From: Bacteroidales bacterium
Lineage (GTDB): Bacteria > Bacteroidota > Bacteroidia > Bacteroidales > P3
Length of the DNA: 64,000 nt
Direction: 5' to 3'
Assembly (NCBI GenBank): GCA_017480785.1
Contig: JAFURZ010000006.1
Coordinates: forward strand, 1 to 64,000
Positions 15,589 through 23,321 of this stretch are shown in pieces. The position numbers and the translations under genes are program-made. Within the stretch, counting starts at the first letter, position 1. Every line of letters begins with the position of its first letter. The notes beneath the pieces are model-generated. The model did not search any database. It was given only the letters and a program-made list of their open reading frames with translations, and was not told where the DNA came from.

Positions 15589-16668
15589 CTATTTGAGGTT
15601 AAGTTTGCAAATCTCGGTGATGGTGTTCTGTGCGAGCTGGTCGAAGGCTTCGCGCACGGGGTCGTGGGTGAGGGCGGGGTTGAAGAGGGCGGCGGGCTTG
15701 CCGCTGTCGCCACTCTCGGCGATGCCCTGCACGAGCGGTATCTCGCCCAGCAGGGGGATGCCCATCTCGCCGGCCAGCTTACGGCAGCCGCCCTTGCCGA
15801 AGATGTAGTACTTGTTCTGCGGCAACTCGGCGGGGGTGAACCAGGCCATGTTCTCGACAAATCCCAGCACGGGGATGTTCACGCCCTCGCTGCGGAAGAG
15901 CTCCACGCCGCGCACCACGTCGGCCAGGGCCACCTGCTGCGGGGTGCTGACGATGATGGCGCCGCTGACGGGGATGCTCTGCGCCAGGGTGAGCTGTATG
16001 TCGCCCGTTCCGGGAGGCATGTCGACCACCAGGTAGTCTATCTCGTCCCACCAGGTCTCGCCCAGCAGCTGCTTCAGGGCGCCGCTGGCCATCGGGCCAC
16101 GCCATGCCAGTGCCTTGTTGGGGTCGACGAAGAAGCCGATGCTCATCAGCTTGATGCCGTACTTCTCGATGGGCAGCATGTAGGTCTTGTCGCCCACCTT
16201 GTGACCATATATCTCCTCGCCTTCGACCCCCAGCATGATAGGGATGGAAGGGCCATAGATGTCGGCATCGACCAAGCCCACCTTGGCACCCGTCTTGGCC
16301 AACGAGATGGCCAGGTTGACTGCCACGGTGCTCTTGCCCACACCGCCTTTGCCGGAGGCCACGACGATGGTGTGATGGATGTGGCTGAAGACCTCCTTGA
16401 ACTCCTCCTTCGGGTCGGGCTGCGGACGGCTGGTGAGGTTGATTTCCACCTCGGCTTCGCGGTCCACCAGCTCATGGATGGCGTTGATGCAGTCGTCGCT
16501 CATCCGCTTCTTCATCGGACAGGCCGGAGTGGTGAGCACCAGGTCGAACGAGACCTTCTTGCCCTCCACCTTGATGTTCTCTATCATGCCCAGTTCTGTC
16601 AGGCTGCGCCCCAAGTCGGGGTCGTTGACATGCCCCAGGGCCATTTCTATCTGTGTCGTTGTTATCAT
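15589..16668 (-). CDS. mrp: Mrp/NBP35-family ATP-binding Fe-S carrier
   Basis: The 359-residue protein joins an N-terminal MIP18/DUF59 domain (residues 5-85; TTPACPMKKR) to a P-loop ATPase (about 95-350). The deviant Walker A is VASGKGGVGKSTVAVNLA, followed by VGLVDADIYGPSIP and the DYLVVDMPPGTGD block. Mrp/ApbC proteins bind and transfer [4Fe-4S] clusters. The CxxC expected near the C-terminal dimer interface is not clear: I see only a single Cys in GKGGCRKLAG, so cluster binding may differ. It overlaps the TlpA-like gene by 4 bases. Confidence 0.93.
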   Translation of the reverse strand: MITTTQIEMALGHVNDPDLGRSLTELGMIENIKVEGKKVSFDLVLTTPACPMKKRMSDDCINAIHELVDREAEVEINLTSRPQPDPKEEFKEVFSHIHHTIVVASGKGGVGKSTVAVNLAISLAKTGAKVGLVDADIYGPSIPIMLGVEGEEIYGHKVGDKTYMLPIEKYGIKLMSIGFFVDPNKALAWRGPMASGALKQLLGETWWDEIDYLVVDMPPGTGDIQLTLAQSIPVSGAIIVSTPQQVALADVVRGVELFRSEGVNIPVLGFVENMAWFTPAELPQNKYYIFGKGGCRKLAGEMGIPLLGEIPLVQGIAESGDSGKPAALFNPALTHDPVREAFDQLAQNTITEICKLNLK

Positions 16669-17687
16669 TGCTCGAATATCTCTTTGAGTGTTTGTTCCAA
16701 TTGAGGTCCCCGCAAATTACGTGCCAACACCTTGCCGTCACGTCCGACCAGGACCGTGGCCGGTATAGAGCTGATGCCGTAGAGGCGCCCGGCGGCCGAG
16801 TTCCAGCCGCGCAAGTCGCTGACATGGTTGGGCCAAAGCAGGTTGTCCTTCTTTATGGCCTGGAGCCATTTCTCGCGGTTGTCGTCGAGCGAGACGCTGA
16901 ACACCTCGAAGCCCTGGTCATGGTAGCGCTGATACATGCGCACCACGTTGGGGTTCTCCCTCCTGCAGGGGCCGCACCACGAAGCCCAGAAGTCGATGAG
17001 GACCACCTTGCCGTGCAGCTCGCTCAGCCGCCGCACCATGCCGGCCGTGTCGGTCATCACTATCTCGGGGGCTTCCATGCCCACCATCACCACGGTCCGC
17101 AATTTTTGGTCCAGATGGCGCACAAACTCGTTGTCGGCATAGCGGTCTTTCAGGGCGTCGCGCACCTCCTTGTACAGGGGGGCATACTGCTCGAAGGCGC
17201 TCTCGAAATAGGTCACCAGAAAGGCGCTCATCAGATGCTCCTTGTTCTCACGGAGCAGGGCCTCTATACGGTCGGGCAGCGCCATGGGGTCGGTGGCATC
17301 GACCATCATGTTGTTGAAGCGTCCGTAGAGGTCCATGTTCGCCGAGCCCTTGACGTCGGTCACGTGGAACTGTCCCTTTTCCGCCAGGTAGTCGATGGCC
17401 ATCACGACTTTCTCGCGCGGCAGGAGCATGCAGTGCAGCACGCCGCCACGCCCCTGCAACGGGGTGAGTGCCAAGAAGACCGGGTCGCTGCTCTGGCGCG
17501 TCAGCTTGATCGTCCCCTTGGCGTCGAGCACAAGGGTGTCCACCGGTAGCAGCCGGCCCTCCTGCGGTTCGTTGACCACCAAGGAGCTGCCTTTCTCCAT
17601 GCCCGTCACCGTCAGGGTGAGGCTGGTTTTTTGCCCCATCGCCGTCAGCGGAAGCAGGGCCACAAGCATCAATGCATATCGTTTCAT
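16665..17687 (-). CDS. TlpA/ResA-like periplasmic thiol-disulfide protein with DUF4369-like N-terminus
   Basis: The 340-residue protein has a signal peptide (MLVALLPLTAMGQ), an N-terminal beta-rich region (about 20-130) resembling DUF4369, a helical linker, and a C-terminal thioredoxin fold with FWASWCGPCRRENPNV. The cis-proline loop ISSIPATVLV is also present. Such proteins reduce or oxidise periplasmic thiols in Bacteroidota. It overlaps both neighbours, S41 protease upstream and mrp downstream, by 4 bases. Its redox direction and partner are not evident. Confidence 0.92.
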   Translation of the reverse strand: MKRYALMLVALLPLTAMGQKTSLTLTVTGMEKGSSLVVNEPQEGRLLPVDTLVLDAKGTIKLTRQSSDPVFLALTPLQGRGGVLHCMLLPREKVVMAIDYLAEKGQFHVTDVKGSANMDLYGRFNNMMVDATDPMALPDRIEALLRENKEHLMSAFLVTYFESAFEQYAPLYKEVRDALKDRYADNEFVRHLDQKLRTVVMVGMEAPEIVMTDTAGMVRRLSELHGKVVLIDFWASWCGPCRRENPNVVRMYQRYHDQGFEVFSVSLDDNREKWLQAIKKDNLLWPNHVSDLRGWNSAAGRLYGISSIPATVLVGRDGKVLARNLRGPQLEQTLKEIFEQ

Positions 17688-19279
17688 AGTCGTTTTATTT
17701 TCTTGATATCGTCATCTTCCCGCAGGATTATGCGGTAGTACAAGGCGTCGTCGTAGAGGGCCTGGCCGATGAAGGCGGCCATCGTGTTGGCCATCAGCCC
17801 ACGCTGCGCGCGCAGGCTCTTCGGGTCGCGGGCCACCCCCATCCGCTCGCCGCGGCGCACGAGCTCCTCAATCAGCGCGTCGCTCACGCGGAAGCCCTGA
17901 TAGAAACTCTCAGCGTCGGGGTAGCGTTCCAGCAGCTCGCGCCCGTGGGTTCTCACGTAGGCGAACGCCGTCGTCGACAGCAGGCGGCGCGACACGAGCT
18001 GGTTGTAGTAGACAAACGACGTGTCGTGGGGGTAGAGGAACAGGTGGTCGGGGTTGATGCCGCCGCCGCCGTACACCGTGCGGCCACCCACCGTATAGTA
18101 GGGCGTGGTGTCCCTGATTGTGGCCACCGCCGAGTCGGCGTAGGCCTCGTCGATGAGCTGCTGCACATAGTCGCGGTAGTATTCGTCGGTGCCGTCGTCG
18201 TAGGAGCGCTGTATGCAGCGGCCCGAGGGGGTATAGTAGCGGGCCGTGGTGAGGAGTACCGAGCTGCCGTCGTCCAGGTTGAACTCGGTCTGCACCAGTC
18301 CCTTGCCGAACGAGCGACGCCCCACCACCGTGGCGCGGTCGTTGTCCTGCAGGGCGCCGGCCACCACCTCGCTGGCCGAAGCCGAGTTCTCGTCGATAAT
18401 CACCGTAACGCGGCCACGGGTGAACAGGCCACCGCCATGCGACCGCACGTTGTGGCGCCGCGAGTGGACCCCTTGGGTGTACACTATCAAGCTGCCCATC
18501 GGCAGCAACTCGCCGGCGATGCCCACAGCCGTCTGCAGAGAGCCGCCGCTGTTGCCACGCAGGTCGAACACCAGGTGGCGCATGCCCCGGGCCACCAGCG
18601 ACCGCAGCGCCTCGCGAAACTCGTCGTGGCTCGTCGCCGTGAAGGAAGTGAGCAGGATATAACCCGTCGTGTCGTCAATCATGGTGTAGCAAGGCAACGA
18701 CCGCTGGGCCACCACGCCGCGGCGCAGTTTGTAGGTGAGGGACTTCAATTTCGCCATGGAGGCATCATAGCGTTGCACACCCACCACCACACTCGTGTGC
18801 CGTGGACCACGCAGGCGCGCCACCACCGAGTCGGCTGGCAAGCCCACAATGCTGTCGCCATCAATCGTGGCCAGCATATCGCCGGCCTGCAATCCGCTGC
18901 CAGCACTCGGCCCGTCGGGCATCACTTGACCCACATAGCTCGTGTCGCCTTCGCGGTGGATAATCAAACCCACACCGTCGAAATTGCCGCGCATCAGCTC
19001 GGCACTCCGCTGTGCCTCGCGGGCCGAGAGGTAGGTGCTATGGGGGTCCAGTTCGGTGAGCATCACCCGTACCAGGTCCTCGCTCAGCGAATCAACGTCT
19101 ATCCTGTCGACATAATTCTCCTGCACGAGGTCCATCACCTCGCCCATCTTCGAGGGTACGGCCTCCGGCTGACGGCCAAACGTGTTGGCACACATCAGCC
19201 CTATCAGCACCCCCAGCAACATGGCCACGAGCACCAATATGAAACTACCCTTCTGCGTCGACTTGTCTTTTTCTACCAT
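17684..19279 (-). CDS. S41-family C-terminal processing peptidase (CtpA-like)
   Basis: The 531-residue protein is anchored by one N-terminal membrane helix (residues 13-32). Its order is an N-terminal helical region, a PDZ domain (about 95-180; FDGVGLIIHREGDT) and the S41 catalytic core. The nucleophile lies in DENSASASEV and the general-base lysine in RRSFGKGLVQ, the normal Ser/Lys dyad. It acts in the periplasm on C-termini of target proteins. It is the first gene of a run reaching to 14798. Confidence 0.94.
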   Translation of the reverse strand: MVEKDKSTQKGSFILVLVAMLLGVLIGLMCANTFGRQPEAVPSKMGEVMDLVQENYVDRIDVDSLSEDLVRVMLTELDPHSTYLSAREAQRSAELMRGNFDGVGLIIHREGDTSYVGQVMPDGPSAGSGLQAGDMLATIDGDSIVGLPADSVVARLRGPRHTSVVVGVQRYDASMAKLKSLTYKLRRGVVAQRSLPCYTMIDDTTGYILLTSFTATSHDEFREALRSLVARGMRHLVFDLRGNSGGSLQTAVGIAGELLPMGSLIVYTQGVHSRRHNVRSHGGGLFTRGRVTVIIDENSASASEVVAGALQDNDRATVVGRRSFGKGLVQTEFNLDDGSSVLLTTARYYTPSGRCIQRSYDDGTDEYYRDYVQQLIDEAYADSAVATIRDTTPYYTVGGRTVYGGGGINPDHLFLYPHDTSFVYYNQLVSRRLLSTTAFAYVRTHGRELLERYPDAESFYQGFRVSDALIEELVRRGERMGVARDPKSLRAQRGLMANTMAAFIGQALYDDALYYRIILREDDDIKKIKRL

Positions 19280-19311
19280 ATCCTCCTAATAACGCCAACC
19301 TATATTTAATA

Positions 19312-19758
19312 TTATGTGGGAAGAATAAAATTACCGGAAGCTGGGGCTGAGGCGTCGGCGATGATTTGCGCATGGTCGAAGGCCAGGGGCGGCAAGTCGG
19401 CGAGGGACCACCAGCGCACCTCGGCGGCATCGTCGCCGGCGGCAGCATGGGTGCCGGCGGGCACATGCAGGGCATAGGCGGCGGTGACGGTGCGACCCCG
19501 CGGGTCGCGGCCAGGGGTACTGTAGACACCCACCAGACGCAGCTCCGATTCGGCCACGTCCAAGCCGGTCTCTTCCTGTAACTCGCGGACAGCACAGTGC
19601 TCGATGGTCTCGTCCATCTCCATGAAGCCTCCCGGCAGGGCCCAGCAGCCACGGAAAGGCTCGTTGCCACGGCGCACGAGGAGCACCTCACGGCAGGGGT
19701 TGAAGACCACACAGTCGGCGGTCAGCATGGGGCGGGGATAAGGATAGGTATAAGACAT
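19312..19758 (-). CDS. Nudix hydrolase
   Basis: The 148-residue protein contains a complete Nudix box (residues 43-65): GFMEMDE, seven residues, then RELQEETGL, with the three metal-binding glutamates intact. Nudix enzymes hydrolyse nucleoside diphosphate derivatives. The YPYPRPMLTADCVVF opening is typical of ADP-ribose or NADH-type members, but the substrate cannot be assigned. It lies 9 bases downstream of the EamA transporter gene, probably on the same transcript. Confidence 0.9.
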   Translation of the reverse strand: MSYTYPYPRPMLTADCVVFNPCREVLLVRRGNEPFRGCWALPGGFMEMDETIEHCAVRELQEETGLDVAESELRLVGVYSTPGRDPRGRTVTAAYALHVPAGTHAAAGDDAAEVRWWSLADLPPLAFDHAQIIADASAPASGNFILPT

Positions 19759-19767
19759 GGTGAAGCG

Positions 19768-20703
19768 TTAAGGGTTTCTGGATTTCGCCGAAGGCGGGAG
19801 ACTGGCGGCACGGCTGCGGTTGACGACCCAGACGCCGGCAAAGACGAGCAAGGCGGCCAGCACCTTGGTGGGCGTGAGTCGGTCCTGCCCTACCCAGATG
19901 GCCACGGCAATGGCGATGATGGGCTGCAAGTATCCGTACATGCTCACCAGCGTGGGTCGGATGCGCTGCTGGCCGATGGGGATGAGCCAGTAGGCGACGA
20001 AGGTGGAGAAGAAGACCATGAAGGCTATCTCCCACCAGACGGAAGAGGGCACGGCGGCAAACTGGGTGGACGGCAGGTGGGGCAGGCTGAAGGGCAACGA
20101 CACAAGGAAGGAGGCGAGGAACATCCACTTCATGGAGGTGACGGGCGAGTAGCGCGCTATCAGGGGTCGGCAGGTGCCGAGGTAAAGGGCGAAGACGATA
20201 TAGTTGGCAAAGCAGAAAGCCACGCCTATGGGCTCGGTCTGCGAGGCGCCGCTGCCGCCGAAGGTGCTCTGGAGAATAAGCCACAGGATGCCCCCGAAGC
20301 TGAGAGCCACGCCGAGGGCCTTCTTCCAGGTGATGGGCTCGCGGAGGAAGATGGCGGCGACGAACATGGTGAAGATGGGGGTGGTGGTGCTCATCACCGA
20401 GAGGTCGACGGGGGTGGTGTGGCCGCTGGCGTGGAGGAAAGTGAGCTGCGGGAGCAGGAGGCCCAGCATGCCGGCACCGGCGAGGCGCAACAGGTCGCGC
20501 GGCGGCACCTTCTCCTTCGGACCGAAAAGCGAGACGAGCCAGAACAAGGCTCCAGCCACCAGTGCCCGCATGGAGAAGAGGACGATGGGAGAGATGCTGC
20601 CGTCGACGGCTATGTCGCGGCAGACGACCACATTGATGCCGAAGATGATGTAGGCCGCCGCACTGGCCAAGTGGCCGATTGTTACTTGTTTATTCGTTGC
20701 CAT
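19768..20703 (-). CDS. EamA/DMT-family transporter
   Basis: The 311-residue protein has ten predicted membrane helices as two EamA repeats (about residues 8-150 and 165-295), the plan of drug/metabolite transporters. The second repeat has the usual ending PIIAIAVAIWVGQDRLTPTK. Substrates vary widely and cannot be inferred. The start at 20703 (MATNKQVTIGH) is preferred because the longer frame upstream crosses the divergent promoter. Confidence 0.9.
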   Translation of the reverse strand: MATNKQVTIGHLASAAAYIIFGINVVVCRDIAVDGSISPIVLFSMRALVAGALFWLVSLFGPKEKVPPRDLLRLAGAGMLGLLLPQLTFLHASGHTTPVDLSVMSTTTPIFTMFVAAIFLREPITWKKALGVALSFGGILWLILQSTFGGSGASQTEPIGVAFCFANYIVFALYLGTCRPLIARYSPVTSMKWMFLASFLVSLPFSLPHLPSTQFAAVPSSVWWEIAFMVFFSTFVAYWLIPIGQQRIRPTLVSMYGYLQPIIAIAVAIWVGQDRLTPTKVLAALLVFAGVWVVNRSRAASLPPSAKSRNP

Positions 20704-20721
20704 GTGTCTCGTTTGCGAATG

Positions 20722-20788
20722 CAAAAGTACGAAAGATAAGCGGATTGGCAAAATAATTTTGCCAAATGGAATTAATGTCGTACTTTTG
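20722..20788. promoter_or_regulatory. Divergent promoter pair for the EamA gene and purD
   Basis: Leftward: TTTTG (20749-20753), 19 bases, TACTTTTG (20722-20729). Rightward: TTTTG (20757-20761), 19 bases, TACTTTTG (20781-20788). The two -33 elements lie back to back in a near-perfect palindrome, TTGGCAAAATAATTTTGCC, so polymerases at the two promoters may compete. Confidence 0.75.
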
Positions 20789-20819
20789 CATTTTGAAACA
20801 GCTTGTAACAAAAAGACAG

Positions 20820-22115
20820 ATGAACATTCTCTTACTGGGTTCGGGCGGTCGCGAGCACGCCATCGCCTTCAAGATTGCGCAGAGCGAGCTCTGCGGCCGA
20901 CTATTTGTGGCCCCCGGCAACGCGGGCACGGCCACCGTGGGCGAGAACGTGGCCCTTGACAGCAACGACTTCGAGGCTGTGGGACGCTTTGTGACAGAGC
21001 GTCATGTGGAGATGGTCGTGGTAGGCCCCGAGGCTCCCTTGGTGGCAGGCATCGCCGACTACTTTGCCGAGACCCCGGCGCTGAGCCACGTGATGGTGAT
21101 TGGGCCGCGCAAACAGGGTGCCCTGCTCGAGGGCAGCAAGGACTATGCCAAAGCCTTCATGGTGCGCCACAACATACCAACGGCCCGCTACCAGACTTTC
21201 ACGCGCGACACCTTGGCCGAGGCCGAGGCCTTCCTTGACACCCTCCCGGCGCCCTACGTGCTCAAGGCCGACGGGCTGGCGGCCGGCAAAGGGGTGCTCA
21301 TCGAACCCGACCTGGCCACCGCCAAGGCCCACCTGCGCGAGATGCTGGACGGCAAGTTCGGCCCGGCCAGCGCCAGCGTGGTCATCGAGGAGTACCTCAG
21401 CGGCATCGAGCTCAGCGTCTTCGTGCTCACCGACGGACAACACTATATCCTCCTGCCGAGCGCCAAAGACTACAAGCGCATCGGCGAGGGCGACACCGGC
21501 CTCAATACCGGCGGCATGGGCTCCATCAGCCCCGTGCCTTTCGCCAACAAGGAATTCATGAAGAAAGTGGAGGACCGCATCGTGAAGCCCACCGTGCGCG
21601 GCTTGCGTGAGGAGAAGATAGACTACCGCGGCTTCATATTCGTAGGCCTGATGAACTGTGGCGGCGACCCCTATGTGATAGAGTACAACGTGCGCATGGG
21701 AGACCCCGAGACCGAAAGCGTCTTCCCTCGCATCAAGAGCGATGTGGTGGAGCTCTTCGAGCATACCGCCCACGGCACCTTGGACCGCGCCAGCCTCACC
21801 GTCGACCAGCGCACCGCCGCCTGCGTCATGATGGTGGCCGGCGGCTACCCCGAGCACTACGAGAAGGGCAAGGTCATCACCCTGGGCGACGAGGCACCGG
21901 ACGTGATGGTGTTCCACTGCGGCACCAAGGCAGGCCCCAAAGGCCAGCTGCTGACCAACGGCGGCCGCGTGCTCTGCACCACAGCCCTGGCCCCCACGCT
22001 GCCCGAAGCCATTCTCAAAAGCTACAACCGCTCCCAGACCATCGCGTGGGAGGGGAAATACAATCGCCGAGACATCGGCCAAGACCTGCTCAAACTGATG
22101 CAGATGGAATCTTAG
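20820..22115 (+). CDS. purD: Phosphoribosylamine-glycine ligase
   Basis: PurD joins glycine to 5-phosphoribosylamine with ATP in purine synthesis. The 431-residue protein begins with NILLLGSGGREHAIAFKIAQ, the canonical GARS start. It then shows an ATP-grasp fold with YVLKADGLAAGKGV, the DYKRIGEGDTGLNTGGMG loop and EYNVRMGDPETE metal and phosphate site. The start is set by the family N-terminus. It overlaps the convergent thiN gene by 26 bases and has its own promoter. Confidence 0.97.
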   Translation: MNILLLGSGGREHAIAFKIAQSELCGRLFVAPGNAGTATVGENVALDSNDFEAVGRFVTERHVEMVVVGPEAPLVAGIADYFAETPALSHVMVIGPRKQGALLEGSKDYAKAFMVRHNIPTARYQTFTRDTLAEAEAFLDTLPAPYVLKADGLAAGKGVLIEPDLATAKAHLREMLDGKFGPASASVVIEEYLSGIELSVFVLTDGQHYILLPSAKDYKRIGEGDTGLNTGGMGSISPVPFANKEFMKKVEDRIVKPTVRGLREEKIDYRGFIFVGLMNCGGDPYVIEYNVRMGDPETESVFPRIKSDVVELFEHTAHGTLDRASLTVDQRTAACVMMVAGGYPEHYEKGKVITLGDEAPDVMVFHCGTKAGPKGQLLTNGGRVLCTTALAPTLPEAILKSYNRSQTIAWEGKYNRRDIGQDLLKLMQMES

Positions 22116-22770
22116 GATTATAGGTCTGAAAGACGACCAGCCAGCCCTCGGTACGGAGAGAGAACTCTGTGCCGAGGGCTTCGTTTAATGTGGCCTGCCA
22201 CCAGCGGCGGGCACGGAAGCCGTCGAGGGGCCACTTCAGCCCTTCGGCACTGAACGGCAGGTCGGGGGTCATCGACACTATCGACACCTGCTGGTACGGG
22301 AAACTGGCATAGGTGCGGCTACCGGTCATGGCACGGAGGCGGCCGTAGTCGGTGAGCATCTCGATGTCGGCGCCGGGGTGCTCCTCGGCGAAGGTGACGA
22401 GGTAGGAGATGTTGCCCAGCGTATGGTCCTCGCGCCGGCCGGTGGCGCCGAGAATTGTGAATTGTGAATTGTGAACTGTGAACTGTGAGGTGGCGTAGGC
22501 CATGGCCTTGTGCAGGTCGTTGTAGTCCTGCTCGTCGACCTGGAGCCACCGTGCGCCAAGGGAGACCTTGTCGCTTTCCGACAGCGAATCGCCGTCGCCG
22601 ATGACGACGAACGGCTTCTCCTCTTTCCTCTTTCCACTTTCCACTTTCCACTCGCCGTAGGCACTGTCGCAGCAGACCACGAAGTCGGCCTCGCGCAAGG
22701 CACGCAGGGGCTCCTCGTGGGTCGGGAAGTCGCCCGCCGCCAGAATGACTATATGCTGAGTTTTTTCCAT
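22090..22770 (-). CDS. thiN: Thiamine diphosphokinase with two repeat-derived insertions
   Basis: This enzyme makes thiamine diphosphate from thiamine and ATP. The 226-residue protein shows VVCCDSAYG near residue 30, VIGDGDSL (the DGDS substrate motif) and GATGRREDHTLGN, all typical of the family. The segments WKVESGKRKEE and SQFTVHNSQFTI look like translated micro-repeats (22619-22653 and 22450-22489) placed in loops next to conserved motifs. It is the last gene of the TonB receptor-pnuT-thiN operon under a TPP riboswitch, and overlaps pnuT by 22 bases. Confidence 0.92.
   Translation of the reverse strand: MEKTQHIVILAAGDFPTHEEPLRALREADFVVCCDSAYGEWKVESGKRKEEKPFVVIGDGDSLSESDKVSLGARWLQVDEQDYNDLHKAMAYATSQFTVHNSQFTILGATGRREDHTLGNISYLVTFAEEHPGADIEMLTDYGRLRAMTGSRTYASFPYQQVSIVSMTPDLPFSAEGLKWPLDGFRARRWWQATLNEALGTEFSLRTEGWLVVFQTYNPKIPSASV
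22450..22489. repeat. GTGAATT/GTGAACT micro-repeat inside thiN
   Basis: Five or so 7-base units, read on the other strand, encode SQFTVHNSQFTI in frame. It lies directly before the conserved GATGRREDH motif. Confidence 0.7.
22619..22653. repeat. TTTCCAC micro-repeat inside thiN
   Basis: Imperfect 7-base units (TTTCCAC, TTTCCTC) encode WKVESGKRKEE in frame between VVCCDSAYG and the VIGDGDS motif. The same unit type occurs in cysS. Confidence 0.7.
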
Positions 22771-23321
22771 CGGATGATTCCCATTACGACAAAGACTTCA
22801 TAGACGGCATACATGGCCGCCGAGGCGTAGAGCCCCGAAGCGAGGCAGAGCCCTATCATCAGGGGCTCCACGATGAGCCACGTGAACCACTGCTGCCAGT
22901 ATTTCTGCGAGAGCATCCACATACCCACGATGTTCAGCGCCGACGAGAGGCCGTCGACCAACGGCAGCGTGCTCTCGCCCAGCAGACCGAGCAGCCACCG
23001 GAACACCAGCGTCAGCACCACCGTGACGGCCACAATCCACGGCCAATAGCGGGCCGGGCACGAACCGATAGGCCGCTCTCCGTCCTCCACTCTCCGTTCC
23101 CCGGTCTTGATAATCCCGTGCCACACCATCAGGCCGTAGACCGACATAACGAAGTTGTAGCAGCAGATGCCGAAGTTGGCGTAGCAGGCGGCGCGGAAGT
23201 AGATGACGGCATAGAACCCCGACATCAGGAGGCTCAACGGCCAGAACCACCGGCCCGCCCTGTATTCGCTCACGATATAGGCCAGGCCGATGGTGGCGCC
23301 GATGATGTCCAAAGTATTCAT
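22749..23321 (-). CDS. pnuT: PnuC-family transporter, probably thiamine-specific (PnuT)
   Basis: The 190-residue membrane protein has about seven helices and PnuC-family motifs (YRAGRWFWPLSLLMSGFYAV and QKYWQQWFTWLIVEP). PnuT members carry thiamine across the inner membrane, where phosphorylation by ThiN traps it. The specificity is inferred from the operon: TonB receptor upstream, thiN downstream and a TPP riboswitch at the head. A loop (KTGERRVEDGERPIGS, about residues 72-87) coincides with a CTCTCCG micro-repeat at 23075-23101. Confidence 0.9.
   Translation of the reverse strand: MNTLDIIGATIGLAYIVSEYRAGRWFWPLSLLMSGFYAVIYFRAACYANFGICCYNFVMSVYGLMVWHGIIKTGERRVEDGERPIGSCPARYWPWIVAVTVVLTLVFRWLLGLLGESTLPLVDGLSSALNIVGMWMLSQKYWQQWFTWLIVEPLMIGLCLASGLYASAAMYAVYEVFVVMGIIRWKKLSI
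23075..23101. repeat. CTCTCCG micro-repeat inside pnuT
   Basis: Imperfect units (CTCTCCG, TCCTCCA, CTCTCCG) code in frame for a hydrophilic loop between two predicted membrane helices. Confidence 0.5.
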